Positions 17,752 through 26,277 of a stretch of 39,325 nt of DNA are shown piece by piece (position 1 is the first letter of the stretch; every line of letters starts with the position of its first letter). Location of the stretch: NCBI RefSeq assembly GCF_029258315.1, contig NZ_JARHZE010000059.1:1-39325 (forward strand), in the 5' to 3' direction. Origin of the DNA: Fusobacterium sp. Lineage in GTDB: Bacteria; Fusobacteriota; Fusobacteriia; Fusobacteriales; Fusobacteriaceae. Both the position numbers and the translations under genes were made by a program. A model generated the notes under the pieces. It was not told the origin of the DNA, searched no databases, and worked only from the letters and a program-made list of their open reading frames with translations.

Positions 17752-19056
17752 CTACAATATATATTTATCTAAATTTTCTTCTTCTTTATCTTCTTTTATA
17801 AATTTTTCAACCATTTTTTTATCAATAGTTATTTTCTTCATTTTTTCATATGGAGCCTCAAACATTATATCTCTAAGTACCATCTCAATTACTCCTGCAA
17901 GTCTTCTAGCTCCTATATTCTCAACATTACAGTTCTGTTCATAAGCATACTCTGCTATTCTTTCAATGGCAACCTTTGAAAAATTAATCTCAACATTGTC
18001 CACTAATAAAAGATTTTTATATTGATCTATTAGATTATAATCTACCTCTGTAAGAATTTTTACAAAGTCCTCTTTTGTAAGATCATTCATCTCTACTACA
18101 ATAGGAAATCTTCCCTGTAATTCTGGCATAAGATCTGAAAAACTAGACTCACTAAATGCTCCTGCTGCTATAAATAAAATATGTTCTGTCTTAACTGGTC
18201 CATATTTAGTTATAACTGTTGTTCCTTCTACTATCGGTAAAATATCTCTTTGAACCCCTTGCCTTGATACTTCCCCTCTTCCTTCACTATTAGTTGCTGC
18301 TATCTTATCTATCTCGTCTATAAAAATTATTCCATTGTCCTCTACTCTTCTTACTGCCTCTAATCCTATGGATTCCATATCTAAATTATCATCTATCTCT
18401 TTATTTATTATAATTTCAATAGCATCTTTTACTTTTGTCTTAGACTTTTTCGCCTTTTTATTATCACCTAAATTCATAACATTTTGAAGAACATTTTCAA
18501 TATCATTTTTTTCAGAATATCCCATTATCTCTATTATAGGTCCTCTTGTTTCATATTGACTTTTATCCATCTCAACATATTCTTCATCATATTTTCCTGA
18601 TTTTATATCATCCATAAGATTATTTTTAAATTCATCATTTAAACTATCTAATTCATTTATTAATTTAGCAACTTTTTCCACAGCATCTTCATAGTATTTT
18701 TCTCTTAATTTTTCTGTTTCTTCAGCTCTAACTCTTTTCACAGTAAGAGAAACTATATCTTTTATAATACTCTCAACATCTTTTCCAACATATCCAACCT
18801 CAGTATATTTTGTAGCCTCAACTTTTAGAAAAGGTGAATTTGTTATTTTTGCAAGTCTTCTTGCAAGTTCTGTTTTTCCCACTCCTGTTGAACCCATAAG
18901 GATTACATTTTTAGGAGTTATTTCTTTTCTCATAACCTCATCTTTTATATTTTGTCTTCTATATCTATTTCTCAAAGATATTGCTAGATTTTTTTTAGCC
19001 TCATCTTGAGAAACTATATATTTATCCAATTCTTTTACAATCTCTTTTGGAATCAT
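17752..19056 (-). CDS. hslU: ATP-dependent protease ATPase subunit HslU (ClpY)
   Basis: A 434-residue AAA+ unfoldase with the N-terminal block KEIVKELDKYIVSQDEAKK, Walker A GSTGVGKT (55-62), the inserted I-domain (about 110-240), Walker B IIFIDEID and sensor regions including RRLAGVIE. The C-terminal tail ENLDKYIL matches the HslU tail that inserts into HslV to activate it, which implies a functional HslV partner. No hslV gene is present nearby; the usual hslV-hslU pair is broken, with rdgB upstream instead. A start 6 codons upstream is possible, but the AAGGAG site lies inside that extension and serves the ATG at 19056. Confidence 0.95.
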   Translation of the reverse strand: MIPKEIVKELDKYIVSQDEAKKNLAISLRNRYRRQNIKDEVMRKEITPKNVILMGSTGVGKTELARRLAKITNSPFLKVEATKYTEVGYVGKDVESIIKDIVSLTVKRVRAEETEKLREKYYEDAVEKVAKLINELDSLNDEFKNNLMDDIKSGKYDEEYVEMDKSQYETRGPIIEIMGYSEKNDIENVLQNVMNLGDNKKAKKSKTKVKDAIEIIINKEIDDNLDMESIGLEAVRRVEDNGIIFIDEIDKIAATNSEGRGEVSRQGVQRDILPIVEGTTVITKYGPVKTEHILFIAAGAFSESSFSDLMPELQGRFPIVVEMNDLTKEDFVKILTEVDYNLIDQYKNLLLVDNVEINFSKVAIERIAEYAYEQNCNVENIGARRLAGVIEMVLRDIMFEAPYEKMKKITIDKKMVEKFIKEDKEEENLDKYIL

Positions 19057-19074
19057 CTTCTCTCCTTTATACAT

Positions 19075-19102
19075 AAAAAAAGCTAACTTTTCAGCTAGCT
19101 TA
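19075..19102 (-). terminator. Terminator/attenuator hairpin between rdgB and hslU
   Basis: On the minus strand AAGCTA, a roughly 10-nt loop, TAGCTT and seven U residues. The hairpin begins at the rdgB stop codon and the U-run ends about 15 bp before the hslU start and directly upstream of its ribosome site. It should reduce read-through from the lipid A genes into hslU and smc. Confidence 0.65.
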
Positions 19103-19684
19103 TTTTAATATCTCATCTATATTTTTCTTTAGCTCTGCTAAAGCTCTCGCTCTGTGACTTATTTGATTTTTTAAATCTTTCATTTCAGCTGTTGTTTGAC
19201 CATACTCTTTTATATAAAAATATGGATCATAACCAAATCCGTACTCTCCACGAGGCTCATCAATTATCTCTCCATGAACTTCTCCAGTAAAACTATATGT
19301 TTCTCCTGTTGGTTTTGCTAGAGTTATTACACAGACAAACTTAGCTTTTCTATTTTCAATCCCTTGAAGATTAGCAATAAGTTTTTTATTATTTTCTTCA
19401 TCTGTTGCATGTTCTCCAGCATATCTAGCTGAATATACTCCCGGAGCTCCATTTAAAGCTTCTACACATATTCCAGAATCATCAGCTATTGTTATCATAT
19501 TTGTAAATTTAGCTATTTCTAAAGCTTTTTTCTTAGAGTTCTCTTCAAAAGTATTTCCATCTTCAACAACTTCTGGAATATCTATCCCATCTTTTATTGA
19601 AAGTATCTCTGTATTTTCCATTGAAAATATCTTTTTTATCTCTTCAATCTTATTTTTATTTCCAGTTGCTAAAAATATTTTCAT
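19100..19684 (-). CDS. rdgB: XTP/dITP diphosphatase (RdgB/HAM1)
   Basis: A 194-residue Ham1 family pyrophosphatase. The N-terminal FLATGNKNKIEEIKKIF motif, TIADDSGICVEALNGAPGVYSARYAG and the C-terminal SHRARALAEL block are all present. It hydrolyses non-canonical purine triphosphates such as dITP and XTP to keep them out of DNA and RNA. It lies 9 bp after rph, a common pairing. Confidence 0.96.
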   Translation of the reverse strand: MKIFLATGNKNKIEEIKKIFSMENTEILSIKDGIDIPEVVEDGNTFEENSKKKALEIAKFTNMITIADDSGICVEALNGAPGVYSARYAGEHATDEENNKKLIANLQGIENRKAKFVCVITLAKPTGETYSFTGEVHGEIIDEPRGEYGFGYDPYFYIKEYGQTTAEMKDLKNQISHRARALAELKKNIDEILK

Positions 19685-19693
19685 TTTTTCTCC

Positions 19694-20440
19694 TTATTTT
19701 TCAGTTCCAAACTCTTCTTCTAAAGTTTTCTCTTGAATTTCAAACAGTTCATTTATTCCCTTTTCTGCTAAATCAAGAAGTATATTTAGCTGTGCTCTTG
19801 AATATGTAGCCTCTTCTCCTGTTCCTTGAACTTCTACATACTCTCCTTTATCAGTCATAATTACATTCATATCAACTTCAGCAGCTGAATCTTCACTGTA
19901 TTTAAGATCTAACATTGGTGTTCCTGCAACAATTCCAACACTTATAGCAGCTATTTTTGATTTTAATGGATTTTCTGTTAAAACTCCCTCTCTAACCATT
20001 CTTTCAATAGCCATATGAAGAGCAATATATCCACCTGTTATAGATGCTGTTCTTGTTCCACCATCAGCTTGAATTACATCACAATCTATTGTTATAGTTC
20101 TTTCTCCAATTTTATCCAAATCAATACAAGCTCTCAATGCTCTTCCAATAAGTCTTTGTATCTCCATTGTTCTTCCTGTAAGTTTTCCCTTAGCAGATTC
20201 TCTTTGATTTCTTTCCTCTGTGGCTCTTGGTAACATTGAGTACTCAGCAGTTATCCAACCCTTTCCTGTATTTCTTAAAAATGGAGGCACCTTATCTGAA
20301 ACAGATGCTGTACAAATTACTTTTGTATTTCCAAAAGCTATAAGAACAGATCCCTCTGCGTGCATTGTATAGTTTCTTACAACTTCAACTTTTCTAATAT
20401 TATCTACTTTTCTTCCATCTTCTCTTATAATTTCGTTCAT
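19694..20440 (-). CDS. rph: Ribonuclease PH
   Basis: A 248-residue phosphorolytic exoribonuclease: [14 protein letters not shown] at the start, [31 protein letters not shown] and [17 protein letters not shown]. It trims the 3' ends of tRNA precursors using phosphate. The C-terminal [16 protein letters not shown] region completes the fold. It starts 13 bp after the ABC transporter stop. Confidence 0.97.
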   Translation of the reverse strand: MNEIIREDGRKVDNIRKVEVVRNYTMHAEGSVLIAFGNTKVICTASVSDKVPPFLRNTGKGWITAEYSMLPRATEERNQRESAKGKLTGRTMEIQRLIGRALRACIDLDKIGERTITIDCDVIQADGGTRTASITGGYIALHMAIERMVREGVLTENPLKSKIAAISVGIVAGTPMLDLKYSEDSAAEVDMNVIMTDKGEYVEVQGTGEEATYSRAQLNILLDLAEKGINELFEIQEKTLEEEFGTEK

Positions 20441-20453
20441 CTCTTTCCACCTT

Positions 20454-22226
20454 TTATTCTTCTTCTATTTTACTGTATTGAATATTATATAGTTTAGCAT
20501 ACAATCCATTTTTATCCAATAACTCTTGATGTTTTCCAATCTCTTTAATTTCACCTTTATTCATTACAACAATTTTATCAGCTGAAATTATTGTTGATAA
20601 TCTATGAGCTATTACAAAAGTTGTTCTTCCTAGCATAAGTTTATCTAACGCCTCTTGTACCAATCTTTCTGATTCTGTATCAAGAGCTGATGTAGCCTCG
20701 TCAAGTATCATAATAGCTGGGTTTTGTATTAAAGCTCTAGCTATCGCTATTCTTTGTTTTTGTCCACCAGATAATAAAACTCCTCTTTCTCCAACCTCTG
20801 TTTCAAAACCTTTCTCCAATTCTTCGATAAATTTATAGGCATTTGCCATTTTAGCTGCCTCTATTATCTCCTCTCTTGAAACATTTGGTTTTCCAAAAGC
20901 GATATTTTCTGCAATAGTCCCGCTAAATAAAAATGTATCTTGAGGAACCATTCCTATATATTGTCTATATTGTTTTAAAGAAAACTCTCTTATATCTGTA
21001 CCATTAATTTTAATACTTCCACTATCTATATCATAGAATCTTGGTAAAAGATTTACAATTGTAGTTTTTCCACTTCCACTACTTCCTACAAAGGCAACAA
21101 CCTCACCTTTTTTTACATCAAAACTTACATCTTTTAAAACTTTTGACTCTGTATTTGGATAAGTGAAATCTACATTTTCAAATTCTATTCTATCTACTTC
21201 ACCATTAAATATTTTGGGCTCTTCAACAAAACAATCAACCTCAGTTTTAACTTTAAATATCTCCATTACCCTATCACCCGAAGGAATAATCTCATAAAGT
21301 TCACTGTTTCTTCTTATAAATCTCTTAAGTGGTTGTTGCATAAGTCCAGCAGCTGTTAAGAAAGAGATTAAATCTCCAGGAGTAAATCCTTTTAAATATA
21401 TAATTGCATATCCTCCATAAGCAGCTATCATAACTAACATCAATGCTGTTAAAACCTCATTTATTGGAGATATTTTTGCTTTTACTTTAGCAGCCTTATA
21501 TATTTTTTGCATCTCATCATCTGTAACATCTCTATACTTATCTACCATCTCATCAACTTTATTGAAGCCTTTTACAACTTGGATACCTGCAAGAGATTCT
21601 TGCATAAAAGCTGTTGCTCCTCCAATTGTATCCTGTCTCTCTTTTCCCATACGCTTTAACTTTCTAGTATATCTTTTTACCATTGCAAATATAGCTGGTG
21701 CAACTATTAAAGCTATAAAAGACAAAACCAAATCCAGTTGGAACATTCTCACTAAAAATGCACAAACTGTTATTATCTCTCTAAGCATATCAAATAATAA
21801 GAAACCTATTCTTCCAAGACTAGATGAATCTCCAGACAGTCTAGCCATAATATCTCCCAATTTATTTTGAGTAAAGTACGACATTGGAAGGTGCTCTAAA
21901 TGTTTAAATATATCTATTTTAACCTCTCTTCTTATCTTTTCACTTAAATAAACAGAGGTAGTTTCAGCATAATAAGCTGATATGGATTTTATAACAGTTG
22001 TTAAAAATATTCCTGCTCCCACCATAAGCATCATTTTTCCATTTTTTGATATTAAAACGTCATCAACTAAATATTTTGATAACCAAGCTGGAACAGCTCC
22101 CATAGCTGATGAAAGAACTGATAACAATAAAGTTCCCAACAACCATTTTTTATATTTAAAACTATATTTTACAAATCCACCTAAGGCATCACTATTATAT
22201 ATCTTTGCTATTTTATCTCTAAACAT
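20454..22226 (-). CDS. msbA: MsbA-like ABC transporter (lipid A / multidrug half-transporter)
   Basis: A 590-residue half transporter: six-helix membrane domain (about 25-320) followed by a nucleotide-binding domain with Walker A GSSGSGKT (381-388), signature LSGGQ (485-489), Walker B IMILDE (505-510) and the switch His H541. Position directly after lpxB, overlapping it by 8 bp, points to MsbA, which flips the lipid A core across the inner membrane. Sequence alone would also allow a general multidrug exporter. Confidence 0.85.
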   Translation of the reverse strand: MFRDKIAKIYNSDALGGFVKYSFKYKKWLLGTLLLSVLSSAMGAVPAWLSKYLVDDVLISKNGKMMLMVGAGIFLTTVIKSISAYYAETTSVYLSEKIRREVKIDIFKHLEHLPMSYFTQNKLGDIMARLSGDSSSLGRIGFLLFDMLREIITVCAFLVRMFQLDLVLSFIALIVAPAIFAMVKRYTRKLKRMGKERQDTIGGATAFMQESLAGIQVVKGFNKVDEMVDKYRDVTDDEMQKIYKAAKVKAKISPINEVLTALMLVMIAAYGGYAIIYLKGFTPGDLISFLTAAGLMQQPLKRFIRRNSELYEIIPSGDRVMEIFKVKTEVDCFVEEPKIFNGEVDRIEFENVDFTYPNTESKVLKDVSFDVKKGEVVAFVGSSGSGKTTIVNLLPRFYDIDSGSIKINGTDIREFSLKQYRQYIGMVPQDTFLFSGTIAENIAFGKPNVSREEIIEAAKMANAYKFIEELEKGFETEVGERGVLLSGGQKQRIAIARALIQNPAIMILDEATSALDTESERLVQEALDKLMLGRTTFVIAHRLSTIISADKIVVMNKGEIKEIGKHQELLDKNGLYAKLYNIQYSKIEEE

Positions 22227-23292
22227 CTTTTTTTCCTTTCAATATATATTTTCCATAACTTCTAGTTATATTTTCTCCATAAAGTTTCTTTCTTATATCA
22301 TTTATATTAGACTTAGTTTCATTTATATTGTCTAACATATATTCCATTTTTTCTAAAACTTTTTCTTTTGTAAAATCTTTTCCTATTAGTTCTGGATAAA
22401 CTTCTTTATTTTCAGTTAAATTTGGTAGAGATATATATTTTATTTTCAATAGATACTTTCCTATTAGATAGTTTAATAAACTTGTTTTATACACCACTAT
22501 TGCAGGTAATCCCATTATTGCTAGCTCTAAAGTTACAGTCCCTGAGGCAGCAATAGCAATCTTAGATCTTTTAACACACTCTTCTAAACTATCTTCTGAT
22601 ATCTCTAAATTTGAAAATTGAGATAAATCAAATTCAACCCATTTAAAAGTTTTTTTATCTGGTAATTTCAGTAAAAATTTTTCATCACTATTTTTTACTA
22701 AATCTATCATCACAGGCAACAATGAAGTAACCTCTTGCTTCCTACTCCCTGGTAATAATAATATCTTATCCCCTCTCTCTTCTATAAATGGATATTTTTC
22801 TATAAAAGGATTTCCATAATAGATAGCGTCTATTCCATACCTTTTATAAAATTCAACTTCCCAAGGGAAAATTACCATAATATGATCTGCTAATCTCAAT
22901 TTTTTTATTCTCTTTTTCCCCCATATCCAAAGTTTTGGAGGAATATAATAAAAAACTTCTACTTCTGGTAGATGTTCTTTTAAAAGTTTTAAAAATTCAA
23001 GGTTAAATCCACCATAATCAACAAGTATAACTTTTTCTATTTTATTTTCCTTTATAAAATCAAGATATTCATAGGCTTTTTGTTTTAAAAATTTATATTT
23101 TTTTAAAGCTTCAAAAAATCCCATTATTGCTAAATCTTTTATATCTAATATTGACTCTACACCCAAAGCTTTACAGTGTTCTCCCACAACTCCATAAAAT
23201 TCAACTGTATTATCTATACTCAAAATATTTTTTATTAAATAAGAAAGATGTAAGTCTCCTGATACCTCTCCTGTTGATACAAAAATTTTCAT
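22219..23292 (-). CDS. lpxB: Lipid-A-disaccharide synthase
   Basis: A 357-residue GT19 glycosyltransferase. It starts MKIFVSTGEVSGDLHLSYLI, contains YYIPPKLWIWGKKR, ILLLPGSRKQEV and, in the UDP-binding half, ASGTVTLELAIMGLPAIVVYK. It joins UDP-diacylglucosamine and lipid X to form the tetraacyl disaccharide that LpxK phosphorylates. It lies between lpxI and msbA, matching pathway order. Confidence 0.97.
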   Translation of the reverse strand: MKIFVSTGEVSGDLHLSYLIKNILSIDNTVEFYGVVGEHCKALGVESILDIKDLAIMGFFEALKKYKFLKQKAYEYLDFIKENKIEKVILVDYGGFNLEFLKLLKEHLPEVEVFYYIPPKLWIWGKKRIKKLRLADHIMVIFPWEVEFYKRYGIDAIYYGNPFIEKYPFIEERGDKILLLPGSRKQEVTSLLPVMIDLVKNSDEKFLLKLPDKKTFKWVEFDLSQFSNLEISEDSLEECVKRSKIAIAASGTVTLELAIMGLPAIVVYKTSLLNYLIGKYLLKIKYISLPNLTENKEVYPELIGKDFTKEKVLEKMEYMLDNINETKSNINDIRKKLYGENITRSYGKYILKGKKDV

Positions 23293-23309
23293 AAATTTAC
23301 CTCAATATT

Positions 23310-24113
23310 TTATTTTATTCCAATGATAAATATATTGTTTTCATTTGCTAATTTTATTGCTTCCTCTTGGTCAGTGAATATCATTTTTCCTGCCTCTCCC
23401 ACAACTCCCTTTGCCTTTATCTTTATCAAAGTTTTTATAGTTTCAACTCCTATTGTTGGAATATCAACCCTCATATCTTGCTGTGGTCTTGACATTTTTA
23501 CAATGATACAACCCTCTCCACCAAGTTCTCCACCCCTTAGTATAGCCTTATCAGTTCCCTCTATCCCCTCTAATGCTATAACCGATGAATCTTTACATAC
23601 CACTGTTTGTCCTGCATCAACTTCACTTAAAGCCTTTGCAGCCTCTTTTCCTAATTTTATTGTTATATAATCCTCTTTATCTGGATTTTTTTCTGTGTAA
23701 CATCTATTCTCAAACAACACTTTTTTCAAGAAAAAATTTTGTGGAACAACTGAAATACCATTTAATTTAAAAAATGCGATAACTCCAAAAAGGAGAGTTT
23801 CATCTTTTTTATCTGGAAGATTTTCAAGAATTTTCTCTCCATATTTGTCAAATTTTACATTTTTAAAAATTAGTTCTTTTTCTACTTTGCCTAACATAAT
23901 AATTTTTTTTATATCGGATTTTATAAAATATTTTGTAATATTTCCAACTTCTCCAATATTAAATTTTTTAAAATTTTTATGTTTCTGTACATCTTTGTCA
24001 ACTGTATCAAAAAGTCCTACTGGAAAAAATTCTATATCATTGTTTCTCTCAATTTCTTTCATAATTGAAAATGGAAGTCTTCCATTTCCAACTATTACTC
24101 CTATTTTTTCCAT
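23310..24113 (-). CDS. lpxI: UDP-2,3-diacylglucosamine pyrophosphatase LpxI
   Basis: A 267-residue DUF1009 (LpxI) protein: IGVIVGNGRLPFSIMKE at the N-terminus, IIMLGKVEKELIF, and the conserved C-terminal MRVDIPTIGVETIKTLIKIKA block that holds the proposed catalytic Asp. It cleaves UDP-diacylglucosamine to lipid X and UMP. LpxI is the functional but unrelated substitute for LpxH, known mainly from alphaproteobacteria and some other phyla. Its ATG shares one base with the lpxA stop (TAATG), so it is translationally coupled. Confidence 0.95.
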   Translation of the reverse strand: MEKIGVIVGNGRLPFSIMKEIERNNDIEFFPVGLFDTVDKDVQKHKNFKKFNIGEVGNITKYFIKSDIKKIIMLGKVEKELIFKNVKFDKYGEKILENLPDKKDETLLFGVIAFFKLNGISVVPQNFFLKKVLFENRCYTEKNPDKEDYITIKLGKEAAKALSEVDAGQTVVCKDSSVIALEGIEGTDKAILRGGELGGEGCIIVKMSRPQQDMRVDIPTIGVETIKTLIKIKAKGVVGEAGKMIFTDQEEAIKLANENNIFIIGIK

Positions 24114-24886
24114 TATTTTGCAATCCCCCGTTTACTTTCATTTATAAAGTTAACTAGGGTCATCACATTTTTACTCTCTTTATAAGTTTCTTCCAGTTGA
24201 GCTAAAGCTTCTTTTAAAGGCAATCCTTTTCTAAATAATATTTTATAAGCTCTTTTTAAATCCAAAAGTTCTTCATCTGTAAATCCTCTTCTTCTCAAAC
24301 CTACATTATTAAGTCCTACTGGTATTGCTTTATTCCCATCTGCTAAAATAAACGGACATATATCTTGTGTAACTGCTGAAGCTCCTCCAACCATTGCATG
24401 ATCTCCTATTTTACAGAATTGATGAATTCCTGTTAATCCTCCAACTATTACCCAATTTCCTATTTCTACATGTCCTGCCATTGTTGCATTGTTAGAAAAA
24501 ATACAATTATCTCCTATAATAACATCATGAGCAACGTGAACATAAGCCATTAAAAGATTGTTGTTTCCTATTCTTGTCTCCCACTTATCATCTGTTCCTC
24601 TATGTATTGTTACAAACTCTCTTATTGTATTGTTGTTTCCTATTATAGTTTTTGTAGGTTCTCCCTTATATTTTAAATCTTGAGAAGCTTTTCCTATTGA
24701 AGCGAAAGAATAAATTGTATTATTCTCTCCTATTTCTGTTATTCCCTCTATGACTACATGAGACTGTAAAACTGTATTATTACCTATTTTTACATCTTTT
24801 CCAATTAGACAAAAAGGACCTATTTTTACATTATCGCCTATGATTGCACCATCTTCTATTATTGATGTACTGTGTATTTCAGTCAC
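24113..24886 (-). CDS. lpxA: UDP-GlcNAc acyltransferase
   Basis: A 257-residue left-handed beta-helix protein of hexapeptide repeats with the catalytic His in LLMAYVHVAHDVIIGDN (H120, equivalent to E. coli H125) and the C-terminal helical bundle RRRGFTDEELLDLKRAY. It adds the first 3-hydroxyacyl chain to UDP-GlcNAc, committing to lipid A. It starts 20 bp after fabZ with a GGGGGAG site. Confidence 0.97.
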   Translation of the reverse strand: MTEIHSTSIIEDGAIIGDNVKIGPFCLIGKDVKIGNNTVLQSHVVIEGITEIGENNTIYSFASIGKASQDLKYKGEPTKTIIGNNNTIREFVTIHRGTDDKWETRIGNNNLLMAYVHVAHDVIIGDNCIFSNNATMAGHVEIGNWVIVGGLTGIHQFCKIGDHAMVGGASAVTQDICPFILADGNKAIPVGLNNVGLRRRGFTDEELLDLKRAYKILFRKGLPLKEALAQLEETYKESKNVMTLVNFINESKRGIAK

Positions 24887-24906
24887 ATTAACTCCCCCAT
24901 TCCAAA

Positions 24907-25344
24907 TTATTTATCCATTATGCTAAAAGTAAATTTTACTTCTGTAACAATTTTTCCATCTACTTTAGCTACACCCTCTGCTTTTACTATATTTCTTCTT
25001 TGTTTTATTATTTGAGCTTCATATACTAATTGATCTCCAGGTCTTACTGGTGCCTTAAACTTTACATCTTCAACAGCTGCAAAATATGGAACTTTATCTT
25101 TCCCATCTTCACCAGCTAACTCAAATACTAATACTCCTAAAGCTTGTGCTATTCCTTCTATTATTAATACTCCTGGAAGTATTGGATGCCCTGGGAAATG
25201 TCCTTGGAAACAAGCTTCATTTATTGTTACATTTTTTAGCCCTACAACTTTGTTATTTTCTTTATCTATTTCCACTATTCTATCCACTAATAAAAAAGGA
25301 TATCTGTGTGGTATTCTTTCCATTATTTCATTTACTGTTAACAT
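24907..25344 (-). CDS. fabZ: 3-hydroxyacyl-ACP dehydratase FabZ
   Basis: A 145-residue hot-dog fold enzyme with RIPHRYPFLLVDRI at the start, the catalytic His in HFPGHPILPGV and Glu in LIIEGIAQALG. It dehydrates 3-hydroxyacyl-ACP for fatty acid elongation, competing with LpxA for the same acyl pool, which explains their adjacency. A TTG 6 codons upstream is open but forms part of the GGAGG ribosome site itself, so the ATG at 25344 is preferred. Confidence 0.96.
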   Translation of the reverse strand: MLTVNEIMERIPHRYPFLLVDRIVEIDKENNKVVGLKNVTINEACFQGHFPGHPILPGVLIIEGIAQALGVLVFELAGEDGKDKVPYFAAVEDVKFKAPVRPGDQLVYEAQIIKQRRNIVKAEGVAKVDGKIVTEVKFTFSIMDK

Positions 25345-25440
25345 ATTTTTTGTAACCTCCAAATTTTATCTATCATTATTATACTATATACTCTATTTTT
25401 TTGATAGATTTTTCTTTACATAATTATATATTTTTTTTAT

Positions 25441-26268
25441 TTATAAATTTTTTATTAAGTTTGCAAACTCAACATCAAGAGCATGTCCAGCTTTTATTGC
25501 TATTATATGTCCTTTTATTGGTCTATTTAAAACTTTTAAATCTCCAACTATATCAAGCATCTTGTGTCTAACAAATTCATCTTCATATCTAAGTCCATCA
25601 GGATTTAAAACTCCATCTTTTTTTATAACTATTGCATTGTCAAGACTTCCACCTAAAGCTAGATTATTTTTCTTTAGATACTCTATTTCATAATCAAATC
25701 CAAAAGTTCTTGCAAAAGATATCTCTTTTTTATAATTTTCTAAATTAACTTCAACTTCAAGCATCTGAGTTTTTAAAAATGTGTGATCAAATTTTATTGT
25801 ATAAGTTAATTTATATCCATCATATGGTAAAGCAACTATATGCTTATCTCCTTTTGAAAGATATACTGGTTCTTTTATTACAATATCTTCCACTTCTTCA
25901 TCAAGTTCTTCCAATCCTATTTTTTCTATCTCTTCTATAAATATATGAGAACTTCCATCACAGATAGGTAGCTCATTATCACTTAACTCAACCACTAAAT
26001 CTGTTATCCCTAAAATATATAGAGCTGATAAAAAATGTTCAACTGTATAAACGGCAGCTCCAAATTCATTTTTTAAATTTGTCCCTCTTGTTAGATCAAA
26101 AGTATTATTTATATCAAGAAGTATTTCATTTTTTCCCTCTTCTAAATCTGTTCTTCTAAAAACTATTCCCCCTTTTGTAGCAGGTATTAAATGAAGATCT
26201 ATATTTTTTCCTTTATGAAGTCCTATCCCTTGATAAAACATTTCATTTTTCAAAGTTTTTCTTTTCAT
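25441..26268 (-). CDS. lpxC: UDP-3-O-acyl-GlcNAc deacetylase
   Basis: A 275-residue LpxC with the three zinc ligands in the expected places: H78 in TVEHFLSAL, and H235 and D239 in RHKMLDIVGDL. The catalytic His (H262) is in IKAGHALDVEFA, and the substrate loop NELPICDGSSHIF is present. It performs the committed deacetylation of lipid A synthesis. It starts 9 bp after the helicase stop with AGGAG, and is followed by a 96-bp gap before fabZ that may hold a promoter (TATAAT near 25378). Confidence 0.97.
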   Translation of the reverse strand: MKRKTLKNEMFYQGIGLHKGKNIDLHLIPATKGGIVFRRTDLEEGKNEILLDINNTFDLTRGTNLKNEFGAAVYTVEHFLSALYILGITDLVVELSDNELPICDGSSHIFIEEIEKIGLEELDEEVEDIVIKEPVYLSKGDKHIVALPYDGYKLTYTIKFDHTFLKTQMLEVEVNLENYKKEISFARTFGFDYEIEYLKKNNLALGGSLDNAIVIKKDGVLNPDGLRYEDEFVRHKMLDIVGDLKVLNRPIKGHIIAIKAGHALDVEFANLIKNL

Positions 26269-26277
26269 GAACTCCTC

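Noticed and set aside
25363-25440. Separate small gene in the gap between lpxC and fabZ
   Set aside because: Only AT-rich sequence with a possible -10 box; no frame with a ribosome site.
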